NCBI RefSeq assembly: GCF_010015445.1
Contig: NC_053116.1
Span: 40,631,095-40,695,094 of the forward strand
Direction of reading: 5' to 3'
DNA: 64,000 nt
Source: Perca fluviatilis
Taxonomy: Eukaryota > Chordata > Actinopteri > Perciformes > Percidae
In this document: one piece after another, positions 23,625 through 36,133 of the stretch
Position numbering within the stretch: the first letter of the stretch is position 1
How the letters are laid out: every line of letters starts with the position of its first letter
The notes under the pieces: generated by a model
Databases searched by the model: none
The model's input: only the letters and a program-made list of their open reading frames with translations
What the model was told of the DNA's origin: nothing
Position numbers and translations under genes: made by a program

Positions 23625-23985
23625 TGACACAAACAACTTCATATCGTAAATGATAGGGGAAACCAGCAACGGTGATTAGGAGCTTTTCCTCCATTTTCTC
23701 TGAACTAATTTTCTGGTAGGAAAGAAAGTTTACATCGTATGTTTCTCTGGGATCAGCCAGCGTGAAGGACGTCTATATTCTGATTGGTTGCTGGTGTTGG
23801 CCGCTGCTTGCCGCTGAACCGCGTCATAGCTCATTACCATAAAGTTGACCAAAGTTCAACTTTCAGATTGACGCTCAAAACATGACGCCAACAGATTTGC
23901 CGCTCCTTGCAGCTGAGAGAAGCTTCCGTTGAAAATGAACGACTTCCTGTATCTTTAGAAGCTCAAGTCGGCGGCGGTGTGTAAG
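23625..23985. mobile_element. Non-autonomous DNA transposon, right part
   Basis: It ends in GAAGCTCAAGTCGGCGGCGG TGTGTAAG, the inverse of the end at about 17779-17800 (ACACACCGCCGCCGACTTGA). The two ends lie in two different copies of the same LINE-tail-like repeat on either side of the Gypsy element. It contains GAACCGCGTCATAGCTCATT, a phrase common in fish MITEs (recall). Confidence 0.55.
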
Positions 23986-24245
23986 TACAGTGATAGTAGT
24001 ATGAAATAATATAGATATATGCAGTGTATTATTATAAGAAAAACTGAATAAATATGGATATTCTGTATGAACCATATAGACAGATATGTACAGTATGTAC
24101 AGCTATGTGCAGTGTGGTAAAATTATAAGAGTAGTGAGAATAAGTGTATGTGCAAGATTAATAGTATGAAGAGCAGTAGAATATGGCTATGTATATGTGT
24201 AATTACAGTATGTACACAATAGTGCACAAATAGTACCTCTGGGTC
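23985..24245. mobile_element. Dispersed LINE-tail-like repeat, copy 3 (fragment)
   Basis: It matches 15555-15790 and 17935-18180: ATATAGATATATGCAGTGTA, then the GAATAAATATGGATATTCTG segment. Confidence 0.6.
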
Positions 24246-24252
24246 CAGATGC

Positions 24253-24495
24253 ACCGAGGAACCGTCTCCATGCCGGTGTCTATGGAGGCCTTCTGGTACA
24301 CACAGTACACACACTACACAGTACAGTCTCTGGAGGCCTTCTGGCCCGGCCTGCAGGTACACACAGTACACACACTACACAGTACAGTCGTTGGAGGCCT
24401 TCTGGCCCGGCCTGCAGGGACACACAGTACACACACTACACAGTACAGTCTCTGGAGGCCTTCTGGCCCGGCCTGCAGGTACACACAGTACACAC
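24253..24495. repeat. About 61-bp tandem repeat (4 copies)
   Basis: Units contain GGAGGCCTTCTGGCCCGGCC followed by TGCAGGTACACACAGTACAC. Confidence 0.9.
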
Positions 24496-24925
24496 ACTAC
24501 ACGGTACACAGAGTACACACTCTACACAGGGTACACACTCTACGGGACACACTCTACACAGTACACAGGGTACACAGTGCACACACTACTCAGTACACGG
24601 GGTACACAGTGCACACGCTACTCAGTACACAGGGTACACAGTGCACACACTACTCAGTACACAGGGTACACACGGGACACACGGTACACACTTTACACAA
24701 TACACATTCTACACACTCTACATACTACACACAGGACACACTGTATACAGTTCACAGGGTACAGACTACACACTACACAGGACACATGGTACACACAGGG
24801 TACACACTCTACACACTACACAAGGTACACACTCTACACACTACACAGGGTACACACTCTACACAAGGTACACACTCTACACACTACACAAGGTACACAC
24901 TACACAGGACACATGGTACACAGGG
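24496..24925. repeat. Complex ACACTAC/GGTACAC tandem repeat
   Basis: A higher-order array of short words such as ACACACTACACAGGGTACAC. It opens long Thr/His/Tyr-rich frames on the plus strand that are artefacts. A (GAGGGA)-rich purine tract follows (24925-24995). Confidence 0.9.
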
Positions 24926-25049
24926 AGGGAGGTAAGAGGGAGAGAGAGGGAGGGAGGGACGAGAGAAGGAGAGAGACAGAGAGGAGGAGGAGGAGTTTTT
25001 GGATCTTTAGTCAAAATAGACCTGACCCCCCCAATAATTTATTGATATC

Positions 25050-25400
25050 TTCTGTACTGGTTGGCGCTTGGCCAAGATGTCCAGATAGCCACTAGCATAC
25101 ATGATTTAACCTCTGCTTTCTCATCTCACACATCACACTCCTCTGTCATGGTGGGGGGGCCATTTCAGTAGATTTACTCACTAACATTGTTGTGGAAACA
25201 CAATAATCATGGAAACTAAATGCAAACTTCCTGCATTACTGCATTACTTCAAATACTAAGTTACTCCTCTAGTAAACTAGTATTCACATGAAATAAAACA
25301 ATAAAACATTGCAACCATTAGCAAAGCACTCTGGGTAATAACAAATTCAACACATTAACTGGTTGCTATGGACTTGACTTGCTGCCAGTCTGGTTGATAA
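25050..25400. other. No gene recognised
   Basis: AT-rich sequence with a G run (25152-25158). No clear element or ORF was found. Confidence 0.4.
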
Positions 25401-25404
25401 GTTG

Positions 25405-25782
25405 CAGAGTGTGTCAGGTAGATATGGCCCATCGTTTGTATGGCCCAACTCCTTTCATAAAAACAAACATGTTACTCCTGATGCTTTTGATATTGGTCCT
25501 GTGTCAGAGGAGAGGGTGACAATGTCAATTAACAAAGCCACTGGACAGGACCTGATTGCGTCCAGATTTTTGAGCGATAGTGCCAGTGTAATTTCTAGGG
25601 TACTCACCCATATAATAAATGTATCGTTAAGTCAGGGTATCTTTCCAAGCAACATGAAAAGGCCCAGGGTAGGAAGGTGTTTGAGCATCTTGTGCATGAG
25701 CAGGTGGAAGAGTACCTTGTCAGACAAAATCTACTGTATGAACTTCAGTCTGGATTTAGAGCAGCATATATTCTGCTGAAAC
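25405..25782 (+). pseudogene. LINE reverse-transcriptase remnant
   Basis: The plus-strand frame shows FDIGPVSEERVTMSINKATG and a DSASVISRVLTHIINVSLSQ segment, typical of the RT N-terminal region of CR1/L2-type LINEs (recall). After about 25665 the frame shifts: VEEYLVRQN-like and SGFRAAYSAETC-like sequences appear in other frames. It ends abruptly at the element starting near 25790. Confidence 0.7.
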
Positions 25783-25789
25783 CTGTCTC

Positions 25790-26580
25790 AGCGAGGGAGA
25801 GCGCCCTCTGCTAGCAAGATCTGTGCTAACATCCTAGAGACACACCTGATAACAGAATACAGGTAAGAGACAGGAATAACTCCATCACACATCCTAGAGA
25901 CACACCTGGTAACAGAATACAGGTAAGAGACAAAGTCATCATGTGTTTGACACTTTGGGTCCTAGCTTGTACCCGGTGCAGTTCAGCCCAAAGCCCAGCC
26001 CAAGTGTCTTTGCTAATTTAAGACCGACCCAGTTGTCATTTTCCCGTCCAGCGCCCACGTCGTTTAAATAACAAATGCACCTGCACCCATCTGTGGCCCA
26101 TGGGCGTGCTGGTCTTACAGGGAGGTGTGCTCAGGTGCATTCTGGACGTGCTGGTCTTACAGGGAGGTGTGCTCAGGTGCATTCTGGACGTGCTGGTCTT
26201 ACAGGGAGGTGTGTTCAGGTGCATTCTGGGCGTGCTGGTCTTACAGGGAGGTGTGTTCAGGTGCATTCTGGACGTGCTGGTCTTACAGGGAGGTGTGTTC
26301 AGGTGCATTCTGGACGTGCTGGTCTTACAGGGAGGTGTGTTCAGGTGCATTCTGGACGTGCTGGTCTTACAGGGAGGTGTGTTCAGGTGCATTCTGGACG
26401 TGCTGGTCTTACAGGGAGGTGTGTTCAGGTGCATTCTGGGAGTATTGCTATCTTGAGGCAGCAGGAAGCGATCACGCCATTGACCAACAAAAACCTGGTC
26501 TAAAGTCAATAACGCAGCATTTCATTGTTATTGGTCTATTGCATGTTATGCCCAAAACACACCTATGATTAATGAAGACA
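25790..26580. mobile_element. Non-autonomous element, copy 2 (possibly Harbinger-like)
   Basis: Twin of 4405-5040. It has only two of the 60-bp units (25835-25945) but about eight 42-bp units (26104-26440), where copy 1 has one. Confidence 0.5.
26104..26440. repeat. 42-bp minisatellite (8 copies)
   Basis: The unit contains CGTGCTGGTCTTACAGGGAG and GTGTGTTCAGGTGCATTCTG. All six frames over it are largely open because 42 is a multiple of three. Its single-copy counterpart lies at 4958-5000. Confidence 0.95.
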
Positions 26581-26584
26581 CTAA

Positions 26585-26970
26585 CAGTGTAGATCCACTT
26601 TTGCAACACGACTGAAGTGTGGTGTTGCGACGTAATACATCCACGGTTGATGCTCCACGACTTGCACTGGCAGCTGATTGGACGAACGCGTCACGTGGGT
26701 CTGGCTACTCACGAATTTCAAACGACCATCATGGCAGTTCGTTCAGAATACGATCTCATATTGTACTAAAATAACATTTTAAGAGAGAAATAGGCCGTGC
26801 AGTTGCTGAATCTGTCTTCATTTCAGATCTACAAGGGTCAGTTTAAAAGATTGTGGTCTACTTCTACTGGATAGTCGCGTTCAACGGATTAATTTGCATA
26901 AAGATGGGCATCGGCTTTTTTGCATTTTTTTAAATGTAGCGCCACCTTCCCGGGATGCTTTGCAGGCGCG
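26585..26970. mobile_element. DNA transposon fragment shared with the palindrome
   Basis: CACGTGGGTCTGGCTACTCA, then CGACCATCATGGCAGTTCGT and AAGAGAGAAATAGGCCGT, match in inverse 39500-39640. Part also matches 40985 onward. It is non-coding. Confidence 0.5.
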
Positions 26971-26973
26971 TTA

Positions 26974-27512
26974 AAGTGATGGTTCGGAGTAATTCACCCT
27001 AGGGTCCTTTGCACCATGACCTCGAGCCAAATACCCCCCCAGAAGCTTTGTTCACCTGGGTCTATTACTTGTCTCCTGCTAGTTATACTACAGCACTTAC
27101 TTAAAAAAAAGAAGTTCAATTAATACATATTTTTGTTGCATCTCTTTTCGGTGTTGTAATTTGTAGACAGTCCCTAAGCACTCGTCTTACTGCCGGTAGC
27201 AGGAGCAGCAAACAGGCAAGTGTTATTTACATAAACTTCTGGTGTACTTACAAACTTTCCAATCCATCGTTTTATGAGTACATAACCTATTTGTACTACT
27301 GTAGAAGTTTGGTATCATTTTGGGCATTATTAGTGGGGTAACCTACGAGATACAAACCTGGGTCCATTAGCCCCTGCGCTAAACTATTCAGCTGATAACG
27401 CTAACTCTCCCGTGTTCGACCCAGGTGAAAAAAGCTTCTGGTGGGTTGTTTGGCTCGAGGTCATGGTGCAAAGGACCCTAGGGTGAAATTACTCCGAACC
27501 ATCACTTTAAGG
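26974..27512. mobile_element. TIR element with about 90-bp inverted ends
   Basis: The left end is TTAAAGTGATGGTTCGGAGT (26972-26991), continuing through CCTAGGGTCCTTTGCACCAT and GACCTCGAGCCAAA. The right end (about 27400-27511) is its inverse. A second, 5'-incomplete copy with the same right end is at 46540-47034. The middle has no coding potential. The family was not identified. Confidence 0.85.
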
Positions 27513-27599
27513 TCTCCTAATAGGCTATGTAATATTGGTTGGGCTGAAAATGGCCCTGGTGCTGTTCTATGGGTCCTGATGCTATCCTGTTACACAATA

Positions 27600-28457
27600 C
27601 ACAATGGGCTAGATTTATCAAGCCGTTTGCGCCTGTTTCCAGGCGCTAATTGGTCGCAAAGACGGACGTAACCGATGCGGGCTATTTGCAAACAGGGCGC
27701 ACTTGGTTAAAATCGCAGATTGTCCTCCACATGAGCGAGAAGAGACAAGTTGCGCTTTCAATATGCGTTCGTGGGAGGTGGGTCGGAAAGTGGGAGTTCC
27801 ACCCAAAAGGTGGGAGGATAAGTGCAAAGTGCACCTGATTATATATTCCGTGGTATTTACAAAGACTGTCAGTAAGAGCGCCTCTATTCTGCGGGGGAAA
27901 TTCTCCGCCTCTTAAAAGCAGGTCTAAACCAGCCGCAGTCGAGTTATCTCGTAGACCTTTATGCCGCTGGTGAAATGGCAACAGTAATTTGAGCAAGACG
28001 AAGACATAGGCGAGGCTGAAAATATTTTTAACACAAGAATCACACTTTGTCAGTGAACACAACATCATTTAACATTACAGATCAAGCAGACATGCAATAA
28101 TAGAGTTACTGGAAGAAATCAAAGATGACATTGAATCTCCCACTCAGCGTTCACATCCCATTCCAGCAGTTATTAAACTCCTCGCTACATTACAAATATA
28201 TCGGCATCAGGATCATTTCAAACAGTCATAGCATCAGCAGTGGGAATATCGCAGTCTGCACTCAGCCATATCATAGCACATGTACCGCTTTGCTACAGCG
28301 CAATTTATGGTCTAGTGGGCGGAGAAAGATGCTGATTGGCTGATGGGTGTCAGGGTTGATAAATACTACGCAAGATGTGAAAGCATAGCGTGCGCTATTA
28401 CCGAACTCGCATAAACAGATGCAGCGCAAACTGCGCTAGTGTTAGTAAATTAGGCCC
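27600..28457. mobile_element. Non-autonomous DNA transposon, possibly PIF/Harbinger-like
   Basis: The left end GGGCTAGATTTATCAAGCCG and the right end, read inward (GGGCCTAATTTACTAACACT), are imperfect TIRs. Both subterminal zones are rich in GCGC words (TTTGCGCC, GCGCAAACTGCGC). CAAT precedes the left end and follows the right end, but as CCCAAT the latter may be part of the TIR. Short ORFs inside are not convincing. Confidence 0.5.
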
Positions 28458-28461
28458 AATG

Positions 28462-28858
28462 TGTCACGTTTGTGAGTGTTTTGTATATGTTCTGTTTCCT
28501 GTCTTATTTTGAAGTCTGTCTTTTCTCCCTAGTCTTGTCTGGTTTTACTTCCTGTCTTGTGTTTTCCCGCTCTTGTGATTACCTGATGTTGTTCACCTGT
28601 TTCCCAACCCTTGTGTCACCTGCCTCTCGTTACCTCGTTACCCCTCTGTATTTAGTCTTTGTGTTTCCCTTGTGTCTTGTCGGATTGTCTCCTCCTTTTT
28701 GCTGTGTGTTCTGTTTTGTTTCTGAGTTCACTGTCATAGTTCCCTGTCAAGAATTTCCTTCATTTATGGATTATTGCTCCAAGTAAGTTTTGTCATAAAT
28801 AAAGCTCTTTAAACTGCATTTGGGTCCCAACCTTGCCTACCTTCGCACCAGCGTTACA
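28462..28858 (+). mobile_element. Solo LTR, Gypsy-like
   Basis: It starts TGTCACGTTTGTGAG and ends CAGCGTTACA, with TG...CA termini and AAATAAAGCTCTTT near 28797 as poly(A) signal. It is flanked by CAATG (28457-28461) and GAATG (28859-28863), a 5-bp target duplication with one mismatch. No internal region is present, so it is a recombination product. Confidence 0.75.
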
Positions 28859-28887
28859 GAATGTTTCTGTTTCTGTTTCTGCTTCTT

Positions 28888-29853
28888 GTTTAATGCAACA
28901 ACACAACTAATAGAAACTGAAAATGCTGAGTCATGCTGTTAACCACCAACTCATGTTTTAAGTAGTTAAAGAAAAGATTCAAACTCTTTTTGTTAGTTCA
29001 TCATTTTCACAAATTTATTAAATTTATAATAACAAAACTATTTGTATTCAAATTCACTCTTAAAAAACTCTTATTTCTTACTAAAATATATTATTTATGA
29101 CCAAATGTGACAAATAAAAATCCTCAAATCTTCATCTTGAAGTAGCTGTAAATATTTAGTTTTTTAGTTTAGAAGATGTTACAGACACAGAACAAGTCTC
29201 ATGACTACCTTTAGGTAAATGTTTAAAGTTTGCATCTCTAATAAGGTGACAGAACAACAATTATAAATATAATCACTTTATAATATTACTCTCACATGAG
29301 GAAAGAGATTAATGCTGCGTTCCAGACACAATTTTGAGCACTTAAGTTACGACTTCAAGTCACGACTCACGACTTGGTAGCGTTCCAGGCAAAGTCACGA
29401 GCTGGCTCGCTAAACATTGTGCCGTTGGCAGGGTGCAGGTTAGGCTACCTAATGTTGACTTTAAGTGGCCAGATGTTTATACTTGTGCGCTGGTGTGTGC
29501 GTCGAGCAGGCATGTGTGTGTTTGTGTGTGTGTGTGTGTGAAAAACCCTTTACTCTCAAACAAAGAAAGACATTTTATCATTAAAATAGATTTTAGAGAA
29601 GAAACAGTAAATCAGTAAATCAGTAAAACATGTCGGTTATATTACCCCAAAGCTGATAAATCAGATAAATACCAAAGTTTTGTTTTATTCTGACAACAGT
29701 CTGAAGCCCAAATATATTGAGTTTATCACCAAATATGACAAAAAAAGTATTAAATCTGCATGTTTGAGAAGCTAGAAGCTGTGAATATATTTAGTATTTC
29801 TGCTTGCAAAAAAGAGACTTTTCTCTGATGAAAACAGACGCAGCAACTCAACA
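28888..29853. other. 3' flank of gene B, duplicated from gene A side
   Basis: It matches 5076-6640 but lacks the internal stretch corresponding to about 5730-6350. A (GT)n run is at 29508-29540. TTTTATTC near 29685 supplies AATAAA on the minus strand about 170 nt after the gene B stop. Confidence 0.7.
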
Positions 29854-32800
29854 TTACAGCTCCTCCCTCTTCCTCCTCCTCTTGTTGGTCTTCTTGTCTT
29901 CCTTGAGGAAGACTTTTCCATCGGCCTGCTTCCTCCAGCTCAGCTTGATGTTGTCGTCCAGCCCCTGGGCCCTCAGCTTCTGTTTCAGCTGACACACAAA
30001 ACTTATCTTATCTCATTGTTTTTTTTATGAAGGTAAAACAGTATAAAACCTGATTTACCTGCTTCAACATGGCCTCCATCACAGCAGGGTCATTCAGATC
30101 CAGATTCTTCTTGTTCTCAAACTTCACTTTCATCACTTTCTTTGACACCACTTTGTAAAAATCAAACAAATTTCATGAGTTCAAACATTTCTGTGTGGAT
30201 AATAATCAGCATCCTGATCATTCTTCATCATCAGTTTAAACAATAGATTCAACACTAACTCATCATCTGCAGCTGATCACCACTGCATGCTAACTTTACT
30301 AACTATTCCATAGAAATGATCCACATCATCATGTTCACATTTACTCTCCACAACCTGATGTTTTCTCTTGTTTTTGTGTTATTCCCATGTGATGCTAAAG
30401 TAAACCTGAATCTAAATGTAAAAGCTGTTTGAATCCCGGGTTAGCACTCACCTGGACCGTAGCAAATGAACGCTCTCTCCATGTCACAGGGCCAGTCCTC
30501 CCAGGCTCCTGATTGGCTGAAGTCTGCAGCCACACAAGTCTCTTTCCCGTTGTTGTTATCAGGTTGCCCTTTCTTCCAGAAGCTGAATGAGGAGGTACTT
30601 CCATCTGACCACTTCCAGGAGTCTCTGAAAAGGCCGATCCAGACCCAGTTTACTCCAATCACCCCAAGTAACTTCTGGTTCTCTGTCATGTTTCTCACAC
30701 TGGGCAGGTCTGTGTAGAGAGCTCTGCAGTAGCTCTGGGCTTTAGTCCATGTGATAGGGGTGTTGATGACGACAAAAGTCACATTTGACCCTGAAAATGA
30801 AGCACAGAGAAGTGTAGAGGCAGCATAACATACAACCTCCTATCCATCCACATCTTTGATTCATGTCTTTATAATATCTAAAATAAATCCACTGAGATAT
30901 TAAGAACCACATCAATAAACTAACTAATGAATAACTTTATGTCTTAACAGTCTCTCCACGTTAATACTTAATATCCTTAAATCTACAAACCAATAGAGTT
31001 TGGGCTTAATGTTTCAGGGTTATTAAACATACATGTTCTGTTAATATTGTAAGATGTGTGCACGTGAACATGCACGAGTCCAATCTCTATAATCTAATAT
31101 GTCTTCCTCTGGTGGTGATGCTGATGAACCACTGAGCTGTTTTCCTGCTCTCATTCCTGCCGTCTTATTATCTGCTGCTCAGTCAGCTGTGAAGCTCTTT
31201 GAACGGCACTAACCTGTGTGAAAGCTGCTTTTTGTCAGAGTGACTGACTGATACTACAGAGGCCTGAATAATGAAAACAAAGAGGCAAAGAGAAGCAGAG
31301 AAGGGAAACTTCACTAGTTAATATTCTCACCTCTGATATCAGCGCAGACTGGAAACAGCCCATGTTCACAACTCTCGTCGTACCAGAGTCCATCAGGATC
31401 CATCACTGTGCAGGCGTTGTTACTGTATCCAACGTTTGGTTCTCCAACCCTCCATCGTCTGAACTCGGTCTCCCCGGGTTTGTAGAAACTTGTGTCTGAC
31501 AGTGACCACCTCCAGGGGTTGGAGACATGGTCATCGTACAGTCCTATCCAGGCTCTCTGATTGTGATATAAAGAATTAGACTCTGCTCTAGCTTTTTGTT
31601 AAAGACCATACGTTCAACGAATCTTTCCATCTCCAGTCTTGATACTATCAGTCTGATCCTCTATGACTCCTTCATTCTGTTACCCTCCTTTAATAACTCA
31701 TTATCAGAGATAGTTTCTGAGCACTCAAACTGATTTTCAATTAGCTTCTCGAGAACATAGATCTCTGTTGTTGTAAATACTGTTTTGTGATGTTTTAGTT
31801 TTGTTTTACTGCAATAGTTGTTTCTATGTTTTAATGTCTTGTATCGACTTCCTTCTATCCCTGCCTCTTGGCCAGGTCGTCATGTAAGTAAGAATTGATT
31901 ATTGATTGACTTATGTGGTTAAATAAGGTACAATAATGAATAAATAAAATAAAAACATGGACTTCAGGAGATGTGTTTGTTATGTTGAAGTGATGGTGAA
32001 CAACATCCACAGCCTTCGTTCTGAGTACAAATATATTCAAACGTTTATGTGAAGTTAATTTGAGGCTGGCCATCAATCGCACTACAGGCTGTAGTAGACC
32101 GCCGTTGCACAATAAGGAACATTTGGGTCTGTAACGTTACTCCCGGTAGCGCACAATTATCAATAATAATCACACTTCTAGTCCATAGGATCTATGTTTC
32201 AATGTCTTTCTAATACATAATGTTTTGTTTCCATCTCTCTGCTGCAGCTCAACAGGTCAACACTGTCTGCTGAAGGTTAAACTAAGACACTTTAGACTTC
32301 TTCTATATTTCAAAGATAAATATTGTACTTTTTACTGCTCTTCATTTAGTTATTCGTTCCTATGGAGGGTTTCAAACCTCCTGTCAGAAAGACTTTGAGA
32401 TGAAAGAGAGAAAAGTAAACTCACGTAGCTGTTGTTGGAGTAGAACATGTTGTCTAAATCTGCCGTGTTGTTCAGGATCTTCATAACCTCCATGCTGTCT
32501 ACAGTGGCCAGGTCTGCGTCTTTCTCTCTGCAGTATCTTTGGGCTTCAGTAAAGTTCTTCCTGTCATAAACAAAATAGTACTGACGTCCAGCAGCTGATG
32601 AGACAGCACTCAGTCCTGTAGGGACACACACACATTTAATATTAACATCTGTTTAAAGACATTTCGTATCACTGTGATATGGATAATATACAATTGTATG
32701 TTCTAGTTACACCAACAGCACCTGGCTTTGGATGAAGAAGTAGTTGAGTAAGATGGGAAATGTCAAATTAGGAAATCTCAATCAGCCTTGTTCAATATTT

Positions 32801-35800
32801 CAAAAAATATGGAAAGAATTTACAAGTTGTATAAAACTTATAATGAGTGAAAGTTGTGAAACATTTTCAAGAGACCCTATTCTGCTTTTTGGGACTTTTC
32901 CCGTTTTTTAGTGTGTTATAGTTTGTTTGTGAATGTAATAGATGCAGACCCGGCACCAGACACAAATTCACGGACAGGCATGCCATTGTTTTTGGGGGGG
33001 CACAAATTAAATAAATCTCATCATGTAACATTATCTTAATTATCTTCCAAATGAGCATTGAATGAATTCATACAGGTCTACATGTATGACAGATTTTATT
33101 TGGTATTGAAATAGGTAAGTCATGAACAACTACAACTAGCCTACCATTGCGCAGAACCGGCTTATACAGGACATGAAAAGAGGAGCGTTAGGGGCAAAGC
33201 ATCAACTCAGAAACAGGCTATATCGTGTGGTATAACATTAAGCTCAATACCTCCCAAGTGAACTTTGAATTCATAAATGTCTAACGGTATTAACATAGCA
33301 CATTTCGTATTGAAAGAGATAAAGCATGAACAACTATTACAAACAGCCTATGGCCTATACAGCGTATAAAAAGAGGGATAATTGTGTTAGCCTATATCAT
33401 GGACAACATTGCGATACAAAATAAAAACAGGGAGAATAATGTAGGCCTTGGCAATCATTAAGCATCTTAATCATGAGTATTAACGTTACATTTTTATCAC
33501 ATTTTGGGTGTTTTTGAGGGTGTTTGTTTTACTGTCTCTCAGAAATCTTCTCAAAAGGCTGTTATTATTTTAATTATTTTAATAAAATTAAGAACAAACA
33601 CCCTTTTTATTTGTATTCATGATTTATGTATATTCAAAACAATATATAATTTTTTTATTATGGTAGCTTATGGATAAAAAATGTTGTACGAAACAAAAGG
33701 TGGGATTGGTGACAGGCTTGTCAGTCGTCAGTTAAAAGAAAAAAAGCTTGTCCGTCCAGGGCGGTCACAGCTGATTCTGGGTGTGGCCCGGCCCCCTACA
33801 GGCCCCCATCCATTTTCTGCCTCTTATCTGGTCTGATTCTGAGAGGGAGTCCAGACGTCCCTCTCCCAGTCTGAGAGAGTCTGAGAGGGAGTCCAGCCAG
33901 ACGTCCCTCTCCCAGTCTGAGAGAGTCTGAGAGGGAGTCCAGATATCCCCCTCCCAGTCTGAGAGGGAGTCCAGACGTCCCTCCCAGTCTGAGAGAGTCT
34001 GAGAGGGAGTCCAGATGTCCCTCTCCCAGTCTGAGAGAGTCTGAGAGGGAGTCCAGATGTCCCCTCCCAGTCTGAGAGAGTCTGAGAGGGAGTCCAGACG
34101 TCCCTCTCCCAGTCTGAGAGTCTGAGAGGGAGTCCAGATGTCCCTCCCAGTCTGAGAGAGTCTGAGAGGGAGTCCAGACGTCCCTCCCAGTCTGAGAGAG
34201 TCTGAGAGGGAGTCCAGACGTCCCTCTCCCCAACAACAGCAGACAGAAAGCTCTTTGTCTTCCACATACTCGGCTAACCTCAGAATTATTTTTAACTTCA
34301 TGGAAATGTGTCAGACGCCACAATAATTTACATATCAGGCGAAACTCAAAGGTTCCGCTTTTTCAGATACTTGTTTGATGCCATTTTGTTGGACTAACAC
34401 CATAATCAAAGTGAACACAACCTTTAGAGAATGATCCTGAGTACTTTCAACACAGTGATGACACTGGGTCCAAACCTAGTATGTGGCTGGACCGTATATA
34501 GAGACAGAGTCATCCACTGAGGGGGGAGGGGGGGTTGACTTGTATAGCCTGAAGTTTTCCTCCTCTTCTATTCCGTGTATATTTATATATGTCTAAAAGC
34601 TGCTGTGTGCTGATATTCACTACCAACAGGGTAAAGGACCCAGAACTTAAGTTTTTATAAGCTGCTGAATCAAAAAACTGAACTTTTATGAAGACAAAAG
34701 TTGAAACAGACGTGAAGAATCAGCAGAGAGAACGGAGAGACTGTGGGATCCTGACACCTAACGACATAACGTTAGCTTAGTGTGAGGATCCCACAGTCTT
34801 CCCATCCTCCCTCCTGATTCCTGTCAATGACGTCATCATCAACTCGTCAACAGCGACTTGACTTTCATTAGATTAGATTAGATTAGATTAGATTAGATTA
34901 GATTAGATTAGATCAGATTAGATTCAACGTTATTGTCATTGTGCAGAGTTCAAGTACAAAGACAACGAAATGCAGTTTGTGTCCAACCAGAAGTGCAAAA
35001 AGAAAAGTGCTATTTTATATACAAGTATAGACAGGACAAGAGATACAGTGCAGTGTAGACAGTTGGTTAACAGAAGGTGGTTTAGAGTAATATACATTAA
35101 ATATTGTATTAAATAATATGAGCAGTTTATTAGCAGTTACCTTATAAGAGCAGAATACATATGGCTATGTAATATGGACAATGTATGAACAACATGTACA
35201 GATATGTGCAAAGCAGCAGTGCCATTATAATAGTATTATGAATAATACAGATATATATAGTGTAATATTATAAGAAAAACAGAATAAATATGGATATTTT
35301 GTATGAACCATATAGACAGATATGTACATTATGTACAGCTATGTGCAGTTTGTTAACAGTACCATTGTAGTGCAGAAACAGTAACATTATAAGAGTAGTG
35401 AGAATATGATTATGTATAAGTGGAGTTAAATTCATCACATCAGAGTCGACTTTAAAAGATCTGAAGTCATGCAACCCCTACTGCCCATAGGTGCTGCCTG
35501 AGCAGGCACAGCCCGCCCAGTGGCTTGTTTGAATTTGGTTGACCAATCACAACAGAGTGGGCCAGCTGACCAATCAGAGCAGACTGGGCTTTTCAGGTAG
35601 GCGGGCCAAGTGCTCAGAGTGTTTCAAGTGAAGGGCAGAATGGGAAACATTATAAGTTGTTGAAACATCAAAACATGTAAAATTGTAGTAGACCCCAACA
35701 CAACAAATATGATGCTGAAAAATATTATAATTGGGGCTCTTTATGGTTTAAATTGAGAATGAATCCGTGAAATAAGACTTGAATATGCATGACTCAGCAA

Positions 35801-35844
35801 ATGATGACAATACGGTGAATGGTGCTGAATTGGGATTCACACAA

Positions 35845-35936
<92 letters not shown>

Positions 35937-36102
35937 TATACTATATATTGAACTTAATGCCTTGAGTTTGGAGTTTAAGGAGGAATCGTGCAGTGGATGT
36001 CTTGTTTGTGTTCTATGCCTGTTTTATGATTTAACTTTCCTTTTTAACAAATAACCTACCTCTTTATATATTTGTATAGTGACTTTAGAGACTCTCATAT
36101 AC

Positions 36103-36133
<31 letters not shown>

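Noticed and set aside
24249..25095. His/Thr/Tyr-rich ORFs of over 200 residues
   Set aside because: Tandem repeat of ACAC-type words, open in several frames and without domains.
26036..26568. Four overlapping repeat ORFs
   Set aside because: The 42-bp minisatellite leaves most frames open. The single-copy relative at 4958 has no ORF.
28472..28786. 104-residue hydrophobic ORF
   Set aside because: Entirely inside a solo LTR with TG...CA ends and target duplication.
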